In this document: positions 46,677 through 54,728 of the stretch, in pieces
Numbering within the stretch: position 1 is the stretch's first letter
Layout: the number at the start of each line of letters is the position of its first letter
Source of the DNA: Actinomyces ruminicola
Lineage (GTDB): Bacteria; Actinomycetota; Actinomycetes; Actinomycetales; Actinomycetaceae
Length of the DNA stretch: 64,000 bases
Direction: 5' to 3'
Assembly: GCF_900103885.1 (NCBI RefSeq)
Contig: NZ_FNIM01000004.1
Coordinates: forward strand, 114,611 to 178,610
Made by a program: the position numbers and the translations under genes
Notes under the pieces: model-generated
The model's database searches: none
What the model was told of the DNA's origin: nothing
Seen by the model: the letters and a program-made list of their open reading frames with translations, nothing else

Positions 46677-46680
<4 letters not shown>
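45625..46680 (+). CDS. Membrane-fusion/adaptor-like protein of an ABC exporter
   Basis: 351 residues, GTG or ATG-type start at 45625 with GGAGGTG upstream. A single N-terminal hydrophobic helix (residues 6-26) anchors it, then a biotinyl-lipoyl-like hairpin (VDSFAVGKGATVTQGEPLLYL) and a beta-barrel-like region (VPVTAVEGTVTKGNVWVV) as in HlyD/MacA-type adaptors. In this Gram-positive setting it would sit outside the membrane. Its stop overlaps the next gene, and the following two genes give a MacB-like ATPase and FtsX permease, so all three form one exporter. Confidence 0.83.
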
Positions 46681-47470
<790 letters not shown>

Positions 47471-47474
<4 letters not shown>

Positions 47475-48802
47475 CCGGCTTCTTCACCGGATTCTTCGGG
47501 GCCCTGGTGGAGGCATGGGCCCAGCTTCGCATCGGCAAGCTGCGGGTCATGCTCTCCCTGGTGGGGGTCGGGGCGGCGGTGGCCGCCATGACCTTCGTAA
47601 TCGCCCTGGGGCAGGTGACCAGCGCAATCATCGACCAGGAGATCGCCAGTTACGCCGGCCGACCCGGCACGGTGCGGATCGAGGTCACCCCGACCGGGCG
47701 CGGGGTCAGCGGCGACTTCAACACCGGCTCAGACGAGGTCGGCGTCGCAGAGTCTGCTGAGGAGGGTGGCACCGAATCGCGCACCAACACCACCACTCGC
47801 ATCACCGAGGCGCAGCTGCGGCTGGTGGAGCGCTACAGCGCCAGTAGCTGGGCCACCAGTTACTCCCAGCAGATGCGCGTAGCCTTCCCGGGCGGCTCCC
47901 GCAGCGTGGAGACCACCGCAGTCAGCCTCGGCTACGCCACGCTCCACCACACCGCCGTGGCGCAGGGCCGCTGGTTCTCCGCCGACGACGAGGACGACCT
48001 GTCCCCCTCGCTGGTCGTCTCCCAGGGGTTCCTGGAGCAGCTGGGCTACACCACCCTGGACGGCCCGCTGACGGTGCGCGTCCACTCACCCGCGCTAACG
48101 ACCTTCACCATCGTTGGCGTGCTCAAGCCCGATGACCTGACCTGGTGCGCGGGTAACCCGGACTCGTACGAATACTGCACCCAATCGGTCAGCGCCTACG
48201 TGCTGGCCGGGCCGTATGAGCAGTGGCTGAGCCAGGAGGATCGCGCCTCACTGCCCGCACCGACGCTGGAGATCTGGGCCGGTGAGGACCAGGAGCAGCA
48301 GGTGATCAGCCTGGCGAAGCACGACCTGGACGCCCAGTTCGGGGCGGGGTCCACCAACGCCGTCTCCAACACCGGCGACATGCAGGGCCTGGACACCGGC
48401 GGCTTCACGACCACCGTCACTGTTGCGGGCGTGTTCGTCATGATCCTGGGGGCACTCAGCCTGATCAACATCTCCATGGTGACGGTCAAGCAGCGCATCC
48501 ACGAGATCGGCGTGCGCCGATCCTTCGGGGCGACCAGCCGCCGGATCTTCTTCTCCATCATGCTGGAGTCGGTGGTGGCCACGGTGGTGGCGGGAATCAT
48601 CGGGATCGGCATTGCCATCGTCGGCATGCGTGTGGCACCGCTGGAGACGCTGCTGGGGGTGGCGGTGGAGACCCGTCCGCCGTTCCCCATGTCGGCCGCC
48701 CTGATCGGGCTTATCGCCGCCACCGTGGTGGGGGCGCTGTCCGGCATCATCCCGGCACTGGTGGCGGTGCGCATCAAGCCGATCGACGCGATCCGCTACT
48801 GA
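47471..48802 (+). CDS. FtsX/MacB-like ABC permease
   Basis: 443 residues, ATG overlapping the ATPase stop (ATGA). One N-terminal hydrophobic helix (residues 23-45) is followed by a large external MacB-PCD-type domain of about 270 residues, then three helices (with GVFVMILGALSLINISMVTVKQRIHEIGVRRSFGA in part), the FtsX signature. It completes the adaptor-ATPase-permease exporter. Confidence 0.92.
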
Positions 48803-48862
48803 GCGCGCGGCGGAGCGGCCTCCCGAGCGTGCGCGTTCCTCTGGTTGCCTCCGCATGGAACG

Positions 48863-49291
48863 TCAGTTGCCCATGATGAAGGCACGGTGGCGCAGGCTGC
48901 CGGGCTTCATGTCGGTTACGTGTACGGAGGCGACGTTCGCCCAGCGCGGGCCGTGATAGAGCCACGCGATGAGACGGGCGACATCGTCGGCAGGGCCCTG
49001 GGCGAGGACCTCCACATCGCCGTCGTCGAGGTTGCGCACCTCGCCGACCAGCCCGAGCCGCTCCCCCTCCTCCATGCAGGACCAGCGGAAGCCGACTCCC
49101 TGCACGCGCCCGGAGACGACGGCGTGGATGGTGCGCCTGCGCCCGGAATCGGGGGCGCCGTCGGACGCGGCGGTTTTCGTGGGGTCGGCCGGGGTGCCGC
49201 CTTCGGGTTCGGCCGCAACACCCGCACTCTCGGCGAGGGGCCTGGTCCGACTCGCCGGGCGCCGGAAGACGTCGAAGAACCTGCGCTCCAT
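48863..49291 (-). CDS. Acylphosphatase with N-terminal extension
   Basis: 142 residues. The C-terminal 90 residues form an acylphosphatase domain with the catalytic Arg in GRVQGVGFRWSC and the catalytic Asn in VRNLDDGDVEV. It hydrolyses acyl phosphates. The first 50 residues are an Arg/Pro/Ala-rich extension that most acylphosphatases lack; a GTG codon within could be the true start, but GACAAT 6 nt before the ATG at 49291 favours this one. It is divergent from exonuclease III. Confidence 0.87.
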   Translation of the reverse strand: MERRFFDVFRRPASRTRPLAESAGVAAEPEGGTPADPTKTAASDGAPDSGRRRTIHAVVSGRVQGVGFRWSCMEEGERLGLVGEVRNLDDGDVEVLAQGPADDVARLIAWLYHGPRWANVASVHVTDMKPGSLRHRAFIMGN

Positions 49292-49337
49292 GGCGCCATT
49301 GTCTCAGGAAAGCGGACCGCATTACAGGGACATCCGC

Positions 49338-49405
49338 CGAGATCGGTAGAAGTTACGTGCCGAGATCGGTTGAAGTTACGTGCCGAGATCGGTTGCTATG
49401 GCGGC
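49338..49405 (+). repeat. 23-bp-period intergenic repeat, locus 4
   Basis: Units start at 49338, 49361 and 49384, 23 bp apart, with CGAGATCGGTAGAAGTTACG in the first and GGTTG in the second. The third turns into GATCGGTTGCTATGGCGG, like the end at 7979. It lies between divergent acylphosphatase and exonuclease III genes, 30 nt before the latter. Confidence 0.9.
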
Positions 49406-49420
49406 GGCCCGATGCGCACG

Positions 49421-49426
49421 TACACT
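49421..49426 (+). promoter_or_regulatory. Leaderless-type -10 box of the exonuclease III gene
   Basis: TACACT, 8 nt before the ATG at 49435. Confidence 0.55.
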
Positions 49427-49434
49427 CAGGCCCC

Positions 49435-50304
49435 ATGCGTGTAGCCACCGTAAACGTCAACGGCATCCGTGCCGCCGCCCGCAAGCACATGGCCACCTGG
49501 CTGGAGGCATGTGCCCCCGATGTCCTGCTGTTGCAGGAGGTGCGCGCCGATGAGACGACCGCGGCGGCGCTGTTGCCCGGGTATGAGTCGGTGATCTGGC
49601 CCTGCCGGGTCAAGGGACGTGCAGGCGTCGGCGTCGCGGTACGCGAGGGAGCCCCGGTGGAGGTGGGTACGGTGCGTCGCGGCGTCAGCGACCCAGATAC
49701 TGTGGAGCCCGACGTGGACTCCGGCCGTTGGCTGGAGGTGGACCTGACGCCGGTCTCCCCTAACACCGCCGCTGCTGCGGCCGCCCCCGCAGCCGCAGCG
49801 ACGACGCCGACGCTCACGGTGGTGTCCGCCTACTTCCACTCCGGCCAGGTCGGGACGATCAAGATGGACCAGAAGTACGCCCACCTGAACCTGGTGGACG
49901 TGCGCATGGCATCGCTGCTGGCCGGGGCCGCGGCGGGTGGTCCGGACGTGCTCATGGCCGGGGACCTGAACATCGTGCGCTCCGAGCAGGACATCAAGAA
50001 CTGGCGGCCCAACCACAACAAGTCCGCAGGCGTACTGGACGAGGAGATCGCCTACCTCGAGCGCTGGTTCGGAGACGGCTGGGTGGACGTGGCCCGCAGT
50101 CTCGCGCCCGACGCCCAGGGGCCGTACACCTGGTGGTCTCAGCGCGGCCAGGCCTTCGACAACAACGCCGGCTGGCGCATCGACTACCAGGTAGCCACGC
50201 CACGCCTGGCGGAGCGCGCCCGTGCCTTCACCGTGGACCGGGCCGCCAGCTACGCCGAGCGCTGGTCGGATCACGCCCCGCTCGTGGTCGACTACGACCT
50301 CTGA
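49435..50304 (+). CDS. xth: Exodeoxyribonuclease III
   Basis: 289 residues from the ATG at 49435. Exo/endonuclease/phosphatase fold: NVNGIRAA (metal Asn), LLLQEVRAD (metal Glu), GDLNIV (metal Asp/Asn), WRIDYQVAT and the C-terminal SDHAPLVVDY (catalytic His). It repairs abasic sites and trims 3' ends. A low-complexity Ala-rich insert (NTAAAAAAPAAAATTP, residues about 109-124) sits in a surface loop. The start follows a TACACT box and repeat locus 4. Confidence 0.93.
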   Translation: MRVATVNVNGIRAAARKHMATWLEACAPDVLLLQEVRADETTAAALLPGYESVIWPCRVKGRAGVGVAVREGAPVEVGTVRRGVSDPDTVEPDVDSGRWLEVDLTPVSPNTAAAAAAPAAAATTPTLTVVSAYFHSGQVGTIKMDQKYAHLNLVDVRMASLLAGAAAGGPDVLMAGDLNIVRSEQDIKNWRPNHNKSAGVLDEEIAYLERWFGDGWVDVARSLAPDAQGPYTWWSQRGQAFDNNAGWRIDYQVATPRLAERARAFTVDRAASYAERWSDHAPLVVDYDL

Positions 50305-50330
50305 GGCAGTTCGTCGCTGTCAGCCCAGGC

Positions 50331-50465
50331 GACGGTTCGGCACCAACGCCGACGGTTCGTACTTTCTGGTCGACGGTTCGTACCTCCTTACGACGGTTCG
50401 GCACCTACGGGTACGAACCGCCAGGCCGAAGTACGAAGCGTCGAGGCGAAGGTACGAACCGTCAG
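50331..50465 (+). repeat. 135-bp repeat element, copy 1
   Basis: Contains four GACGGTTCG units (two as GACGGTTCGTAC, two as GACGGTTCGGCACC), then three reverse-complement units GTACGAACCG, GTACGAAGCGTC and GTACGAACCGTC, so the halves can pair into a long stem. A second copy in the same orientation lies at 51828. This gap of 309 bases after exonuclease III contains nothing else I can identify. Confidence 0.92.
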
Positions 50466-50613
50466 ACTCGCACGGATGTTGACCGTCGACTTACAGCGCA
50501 GCCAACACCTCGAAACAGGCACCCATAAGAACCCGGGCCCGCCGATCGCCTTGCTGACGTCACGCAAAGCAATCTCGCCGAGGCGTAACGCCCTCGCCGC
50601 AGACGGGTGCGAC

Positions 50614-51684
50614 TCACGGCAACGGGCTCATCGCGTTCATCCAGGCCCGCGGCCGCAACACCCACGTTCTTCCCTCAGGAGAGGCATCAAGCACCTCGCG
50701 GACAATACGGTCTGGTTCTCGCAGTGCCGGCGTCTTGAACCGCACGACCCTCCAGCCACTGCGCTTGAGCCGGTCCTGACGGATTCCCTCCTGGAATACT
50801 ACGTCATCTCCCGCATACTTCAGGGCGCCGTCAAACTCAACGTCGAGCATGATGTCCGGCCAGGCCAGATCCAGGAAGTACTCATTGTTCTCAGCGACTA
50901 CCCGGTGCTGAAGGTCCGGCATTGGAAAGCCGGCCCCCAGGAGAATTCTGCGCAGCTCGCTTTCGCCCGGAGACTCCGCCCAGGGGGACAGCAGCTTGAG
51001 CAGATTCTGTGCGCGTACCCGCCCGTTGCGGTGGCGGTAAGAACTGAGGCGCCCTTCGACGTCGGCAACCAGCTCCTGCCACAGCACGTTGGTGTCTCGA
51101 CTGCGCCAACGGTCTGGGCGGCAGTGGACTCGTAGCAGCGAGTCGCCTGCCACCAGCGCATCTGCGGGAGGTAGGTCGAGCAGACAATCGGTCAACGTAC
51201 GGGCGAGCGAAGTCACCGGCACACCGTTGAAGGTGACAATGTCGTGCTCGCGGAGGTCTTCGCGGTAGTGACGGCGTAGTTGCACCCGTCGCCCCAACCG
51301 TTCCGCACGTTCTAGCGGGATACGCTCGCCCCTGGGGACCCGCCGCGCAAGTGTTCCACCGTAGATCACCTGCGGAAGCGCGGTGGCGGACACACGTGGC
51401 CTATACGACAGCAGGACATCAACATCGGGCTCGAATCTGCGCAGTGATCCCCCGTGAATGAGTACTGCGGCCTCGTATGCGATGGCGATCGTACCGGCGC
51501 CAGCACGCAGCGCGGCGACGGCCCTGGCCAGGGTCACTTCGCGTTTTTGGTCCCAGTGCCTGGCGGAGGCCTGCGGCAGGAGAATCTGTCCACGCATGAT
51601 CGGTACGGCAGTTTCAGGAACGGCGCCAAGACATCCGGCGGTGGATACGACGGCTGGGAGCACAGAGGAGACATGACCGGTCAT
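50614..51684 (-). CDS. DUF559/Vsr-like endonuclease-domain protein
   Basis: 356 residues from the ATG at 51684; ATG 51597 (327 residues) is equally plausible, and the open frame runs into the 135-bp repeat, so the very long version is unlikely. The C-terminal 100 residues carry a PD-(D/E)XK-type DUF559 core: ESELRRILLGAG, FLDLAWPDIMLDVEFDG, a Lys, and GWRVVRFKTPA. The upstream part resembles AbiEi-type antitoxin/winged regions (VTSLARTLTDCLLDLPPADAL). It may be a nuclease or a type IV toxin-antitoxin-like protein. The gene is flanked by direct repeats and has codon use less GC-biased than neighbours. Confidence 0.7.
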   Translation of the reverse strand: MTGHVSSVLPAVVSTAGCLGAVPETAVPIMRGQILLPQASARHWDQKREVTLARAVAALRAGAGTIAIAYEAAVLIHGGSLRRFEPDVDVLLSYRPRVSATALPQVIYGGTLARRVPRGERIPLERAERLGRRVQLRRHYREDLREHDIVTFNGVPVTSLARTLTDCLLDLPPADALVAGDSLLRVHCRPDRWRSRDTNVLWQELVADVEGRLSSYRHRNGRVRAQNLLKLLSPWAESPGESELRRILLGAGFPMPDLQHRVVAENNEYFLDLAWPDIMLDVEFDGALKYAGDDVVFQEGIRQDRLKRSGWRVVRFKTPALREPDRIVREVLDASPEGRTWVLRPRAWMNAMSPLP

Positions 51685-51827
51685 GGCTACAGCATGGAAG
51701 ACAACGGCACCGTGCCGCATCTGACCGTTCACAAACATGTGAATGAGGGGCGCACCAACCACACCTGTGGACGTCGGTGGGCCGGTACTCCGTGCGCCGC
51801 CTACATTCCCGGGCCATGCAGCCAGAC

Positions 51828-51962
51828 GACGGTTCGGCACCAACGCCGACGGTTCGTACCTTCTGGTCGATGCTTCGTACCTTCTTACGACGGTTCGGCA
51901 CCTACGGGTACGAGCCGTCACGCCAAGACACGAAGCGTCGAGGCAAAGGTACGAACCGTCAG
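51828..51962 (+). repeat. 135-bp repeat element, copy 2
   Basis: Same length and order as copy 1, with about a dozen differences, in the same orientation. It covers the region before the DUF559 gene. Between it and folD (51963-52062) I see nothing specific. Confidence 0.92.
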
Positions 51963-52062
51963 CCAGATAGCCCCGTGAAGCGCCTAGCTCATCCGAGACG
52001 TGTCACAGCGGGAGCCACAACCAGGTGACGCAGCCCAGAACCGCTGCTGCAGGGCCCAGCGC

Positions 52063-52968
52063 CTATGAGTCGGTCGCGTTGCGCTCGGCGATCTCGACGA
52101 CGTTGGCCAGCAGCAGGGCGCGCGTCATCGGACCGACTCCCCCGGGGTTCGGGGACAGCCAGGCGGCAACCTGGTCGACGCCGTCGGCGACGTCACCCAT
52201 GATGCGGCCCTTGCCGGTCTCGGGATCGACGACGCGGGAGACGCCAACGTCCAGGACCACGGCTCCGGGGGCAACCATGTCCGCCGTGATGATGCCGGCC
52301 GAGCCGGCGGCGGCGATTACCACGTCGGCGCGGCGCACGTGCGCGGCCAGGTCAACCGTGCCGGTGTGGCAGACATCAACGGTGGCGTTTACGTCCTTGC
52401 GCATCAGCAGCAGGCCGATGGAGCGCCCCACAGTGACGCCGCGGCCGATGACGCACACGTTCTTGCCGGCCAGGTCGATGCCGTGGCGGGTTACCAGCTC
52501 GATGCAGGCGCGCGGCGTACACGGCAACGGCGAGGTGATCGGACCCGTGCCGCGCAGCACCAGGCGGCCGAGGTTCGTGGGGTGCAGGCCGTCAGCGTCC
52601 TTGTCGGGGTCGACGCGCTCCAGTATGGCGTTGGTGTCGATACCTGCGGGCAGCGGCAGCTGGACGATGTAGCCGGTGCAGGCGGGGTCGGCGTTGAGGC
52701 GGTCAATGGCCGCCTCGATCTCGGCCTGCGTGGCGGTGGCGGGCAGATCCACGCGGATGGACTCGATGCCGACCTCGGCGCAGTCGGCGTGCTTGCCGGC
52801 CACGTACTTGACGCTGCCGGGGTCCTCGCCCACCAGCACCGTGCCCAGGCCGGGGGTGATGCCGCGCTGGCGCAGGGCGGCGACCCGCTCTGCCAGTTCG
52901 GCCTTGAGGGCCGCCGCGGTGGCCTTGCCGTCCAGGACGCGTGCGGCGCCGTCCCAGGGGGCCCTCAC
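52063..52968 (-). CDS. folD: Methylenetetrahydrofolate dehydrogenase/cyclohydrolase
   Basis: 301 residues, GTG start overlapping the glyA stop (GTGA). The catalytic Lys lies in [15 protein letters not shown] and the substrate loop in [10 protein letters not shown], with the Rossmann part containing [16 protein letters not shown]. It interconverts 5,10-methylene- and 10-formyl-tetrahydrofolate. Translational coupling to glyA gives a one-carbon operon under the ZTP riboswitch. Confidence 0.95.
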   Translation of the reverse strand: MRAPWDGAARVLDGKATAAALKAELAERVAALRQRGITPGLGTVLVGEDPGSVKYVAGKHADCAEVGIESIRVDLPATATQAEIEAAIDRLNADPACTGYIVQLPLPAGIDTNAILERVDPDKDADGLHPTNLGRLVLRGTGPITSPLPCTPRACIELVTRHGIDLAGKNVCVIGRGVTVGRSIGLLLMRKDVNATVDVCHTGTVDLAAHVRRADVVIAAAGSAGIITADMVAPGAVVLDVGVSRVVDPETGKGRIMGDVADGVDQVAAWLSPNPGGVGPMTRALLLANVVEIAERNATDS

Positions 52969-54284
52969 TGGGCCAGCCCCGGGTAGAGCGGGAAGGCGTC
53001 GGTGAGCGTCTGTACGCGGCCGCGCAGGCCGGTCAGCAGCTCCGCGTCGGCCTTGCCGGCGGTCCCGGCCACCAGGGCGGTGGCGATGATCTCGGCGACC
53101 TCGGTGAACTCGGCGGGCCCGAAGCCGCGGGTGGCCAGAGCCGGGGTACCGATGCGCAGGCCGGAGGTGACGCGCGGCGGGCGCGGGTCGAAGGGGACGG
53201 CGTTGCGGTTGACGGTAATGCCGGCGTCGTGGAGGAGGTCCTCGGCCTGCTGGCCGTCGAGGGCAGAGTCGCGCAGGTCCACGAGCACCAAGTGGACGTC
53301 GGTGCCGCCGGTGACCAGCTTGATGCCGGCGGCGGCGACGTCGTCGGCGAGCAGGCGCTGGGCGAGGATCGAGGCGCCCTCAAGGGTGCGGGCCTGCCGG
53401 TCCTTGAACTCGTCGGTGCCGGCGATCTTCATGGCGACGGCCTTGGCGGCGATCACATGCATGAGCGGACCGCCCTGCTGACCGGGGAAGACGGCGGAGT
53501 TGAGCTTCTTGCCCCACTGCTCGGCGCGGTTGCTCAGCAGCATGCCGGAGCGGGGGCCGCCGAGGGTCTTGTGGACGGTGGTGGACACGACGTCGGACCA
53601 CGGCAGCGGGGAGGGGTGCAATCCGGCGGCGACCAGGCCGGCGAAGTGGGCCATGTCGGTCCACAGGGCGGCGCCGACCTCGTCGGCGATGGAGCGGAAG
53701 GCCTCGAAGTCGAGGTGGCGGGGGTAGGCGGACCAGCCGGCGATGATGACGCGGGGGCGCTCGCGCAGGGCGGCCTCGCGCACCTGCTCCATCTCGATGC
53801 GGTGGGTGGTCTCGTCCACGCCGTAGGCGGTGGCGTGGTAGTTCTTGCCGGAGAAGTTGATCTTCATGCCGTGCGTGAGGTGCCCGCCGTGGGCGAGCGA
53901 CAGGCCGAGGATGGTGTCGCCGCCGTCGGCCAGGGCGTGCAGGACCGCGGCGTTGGCCTGAGCACCCGAGTGCGGCTGGACGTTGGCCCACTCGGCGTTG
54001 AAAACGGACTTGGCGCGCTCGATGGCCAGGGACTCGGCGACGTCGACGACCTCGCAGCCACCGTAGTAGCGGCGTCCGGGGTAGCCCTCGGCGTACTTAT
54101 TGGTCAGGACGGACCCCTGCGCCTGGAGAACGGCGCGGGGCACAAAGTTCTCCGAGGCGATCATTTCCAGGGTGCCGCGCTGACGGGCGAGCTCGCCGTC
54201 GAGGACGGCGGCGATCTCGGGGTCGAGGTCGGCCAGGGGCTGGTTGTTGAGGGCGGTGCGGGCGGTGGCCGCGGAGTCGGTCAT
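52965..54284 (-). CDS. glyA: Serine hydroxymethyltransferase
   Basis: 439 residues from the ATG at 54284 (AGGAG 4 nt upstream). PLP-lysine motif [15 protein letters not shown]-terminal [11 protein letters not shown], and [15 protein letters not shown] are as expected. It converts serine plus THF to glycine and methylene-THF, which FolD then uses. First gene of the operon, with the riboswitch directly before it. Confidence 0.96.
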   Translation of the reverse strand: MTDSAATARTALNNQPLADLDPEIAAVLDGELARQRGTLEMIASENFVPRAVLQAQGSVLTNKYAEGYPGRRYYGGCEVVDVAESLAIERAKSVFNAEWANVQPHSGAQANAAVLHALADGGDTILGLSLAHGGHLTHGMKINFSGKNYHATAYGVDETTHRIEMEQVREAALRERPRVIIAGWSAYPRHLDFEAFRSIADEVGAALWTDMAHFAGLVAAGLHPSPLPWSDVVSTTVHKTLGGPRSGMLLSNRAEQWGKKLNSAVFPGQQGGPLMHVIAAKAVAMKIAGTDEFKDRQARTLEGASILAQRLLADDVAAAGIKLVTGGTDVHLVLVDLRDSALDGQQAEDLLHDAGITVNRNAVPFDPRPPRVTSGLRIGTPALATRGFGPAEFTEVAEIIATALVAGTAGKADAELLTGLRGRVQTLTDAFPLYPGLAQ

Positions 54285-54297
54285 GGTTCTCCTGATG

Positions 54298-54325
54298 TGT
54301 GCGCGGCGCGGGCCGCGCGGTGGCG
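54298..54325 (-). promoter_or_regulatory. Hairpin between riboswitch and glyA (probable expression platform)
   Basis: GCGCGGC pairs with GCCGCGC around a 4-nt loop just before the AGGAG site of glyA. Its position fits a terminator or site-masking element controlled by the aptamer; no T-tract is obvious, so translational control is possible. Confidence 0.45.
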
Positions 54326-54330
54326 TCGAC

Positions 54331-54450
54331 CTCGGCCCAGGCGGGCGACCAGGTTCTCCGTTGCTGCGTCCCGGCGCCGGGGAGGCGGCCGTGACGTGCC
54401 GTCGCTCCCCGGTGGTGACCACCTTTTCGCCAGTCGCGACGACGGCCCCA
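54331..54450 (-). ncRNA. ZTP (pfl) riboswitch
   Basis: On the minus strand the leader of glyA reads GCCGTCG ... GACTGGCGAAAA ... GGTGG TCA CCACC ... GGGGAGCGACGGC, then after a variable linker CCCGCCTGGGC. P1 is a 7-bp perfect helix (54440-54446 with 54398-54404); the GACTGGCG and GGGGAGCGAC internal strands and the downstream CCGCCTGGGC strand are the conserved cores of the pfl motif. ZTP riboswitches raise expression of glyA/folD-type genes when ZTP signals low 10-formyl-THF. The linker of about 50 nt contains GC-rich pairing. Confidence 0.9.
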
Positions 54451-54493
54451 TGCTAGCGCCGACGGCGCGGCGGGGCCAGGTGGACGCACGCGA

Positions 54494-54546
54494 GTGTGCT
54501 GCGCGATCGACTGAAGTCAACAGACCAGATCGATCACGCAGCACAC
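54494..54546. other. Long dyad between glyA leader and cas3
   Basis: GTGTGCTGCGCGATCGA (54494-54510) and its near-complement (54530-54546) are separated by 19 nt. The loop GATCGACTGAAGTCAACAGA resembles the 23-bp repeat family (GATCGGTTGAAGTTACG), so it may be a diverged relative. It lies between divergent genes and could insulate or terminate. Confidence 0.5.
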
Positions 54547-54728
54547 CTCCGCTTACGGCCCCAGCATACCTAACACCGCACCCCAACCACAGACGGCCTA
54601 CCCGTCCAGACTGACCGCTGTACACCCCCAACGAGGCCCGAACACGCGTTAGCGGTAGTTCGCATACCACACGACGACAGCTGTGACCTGTGCAATACTC
54701 TGCCCGTCCCCGTTCAAAGGAGTTCCTC

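Noticed and set aside
50331..50465. 135-bp element as an insertion sequence end or CRISPR
   Set aside because: No transposase, no target-site duplication visible at the edges, and internal unit spacing is irregular.
51685..51921. Longer N-terminus of the DUF559 gene up to 51921
   Set aside because: The extra frame runs into the 135-bp repeat and lacks a ribosome site or domain similarity.
54285..54728. Glycine or other riboswitch before glyA
   Set aside because: The conserved cores match the ZTP (pfl) motif; no tandem glycine-aptamer pattern was seen.
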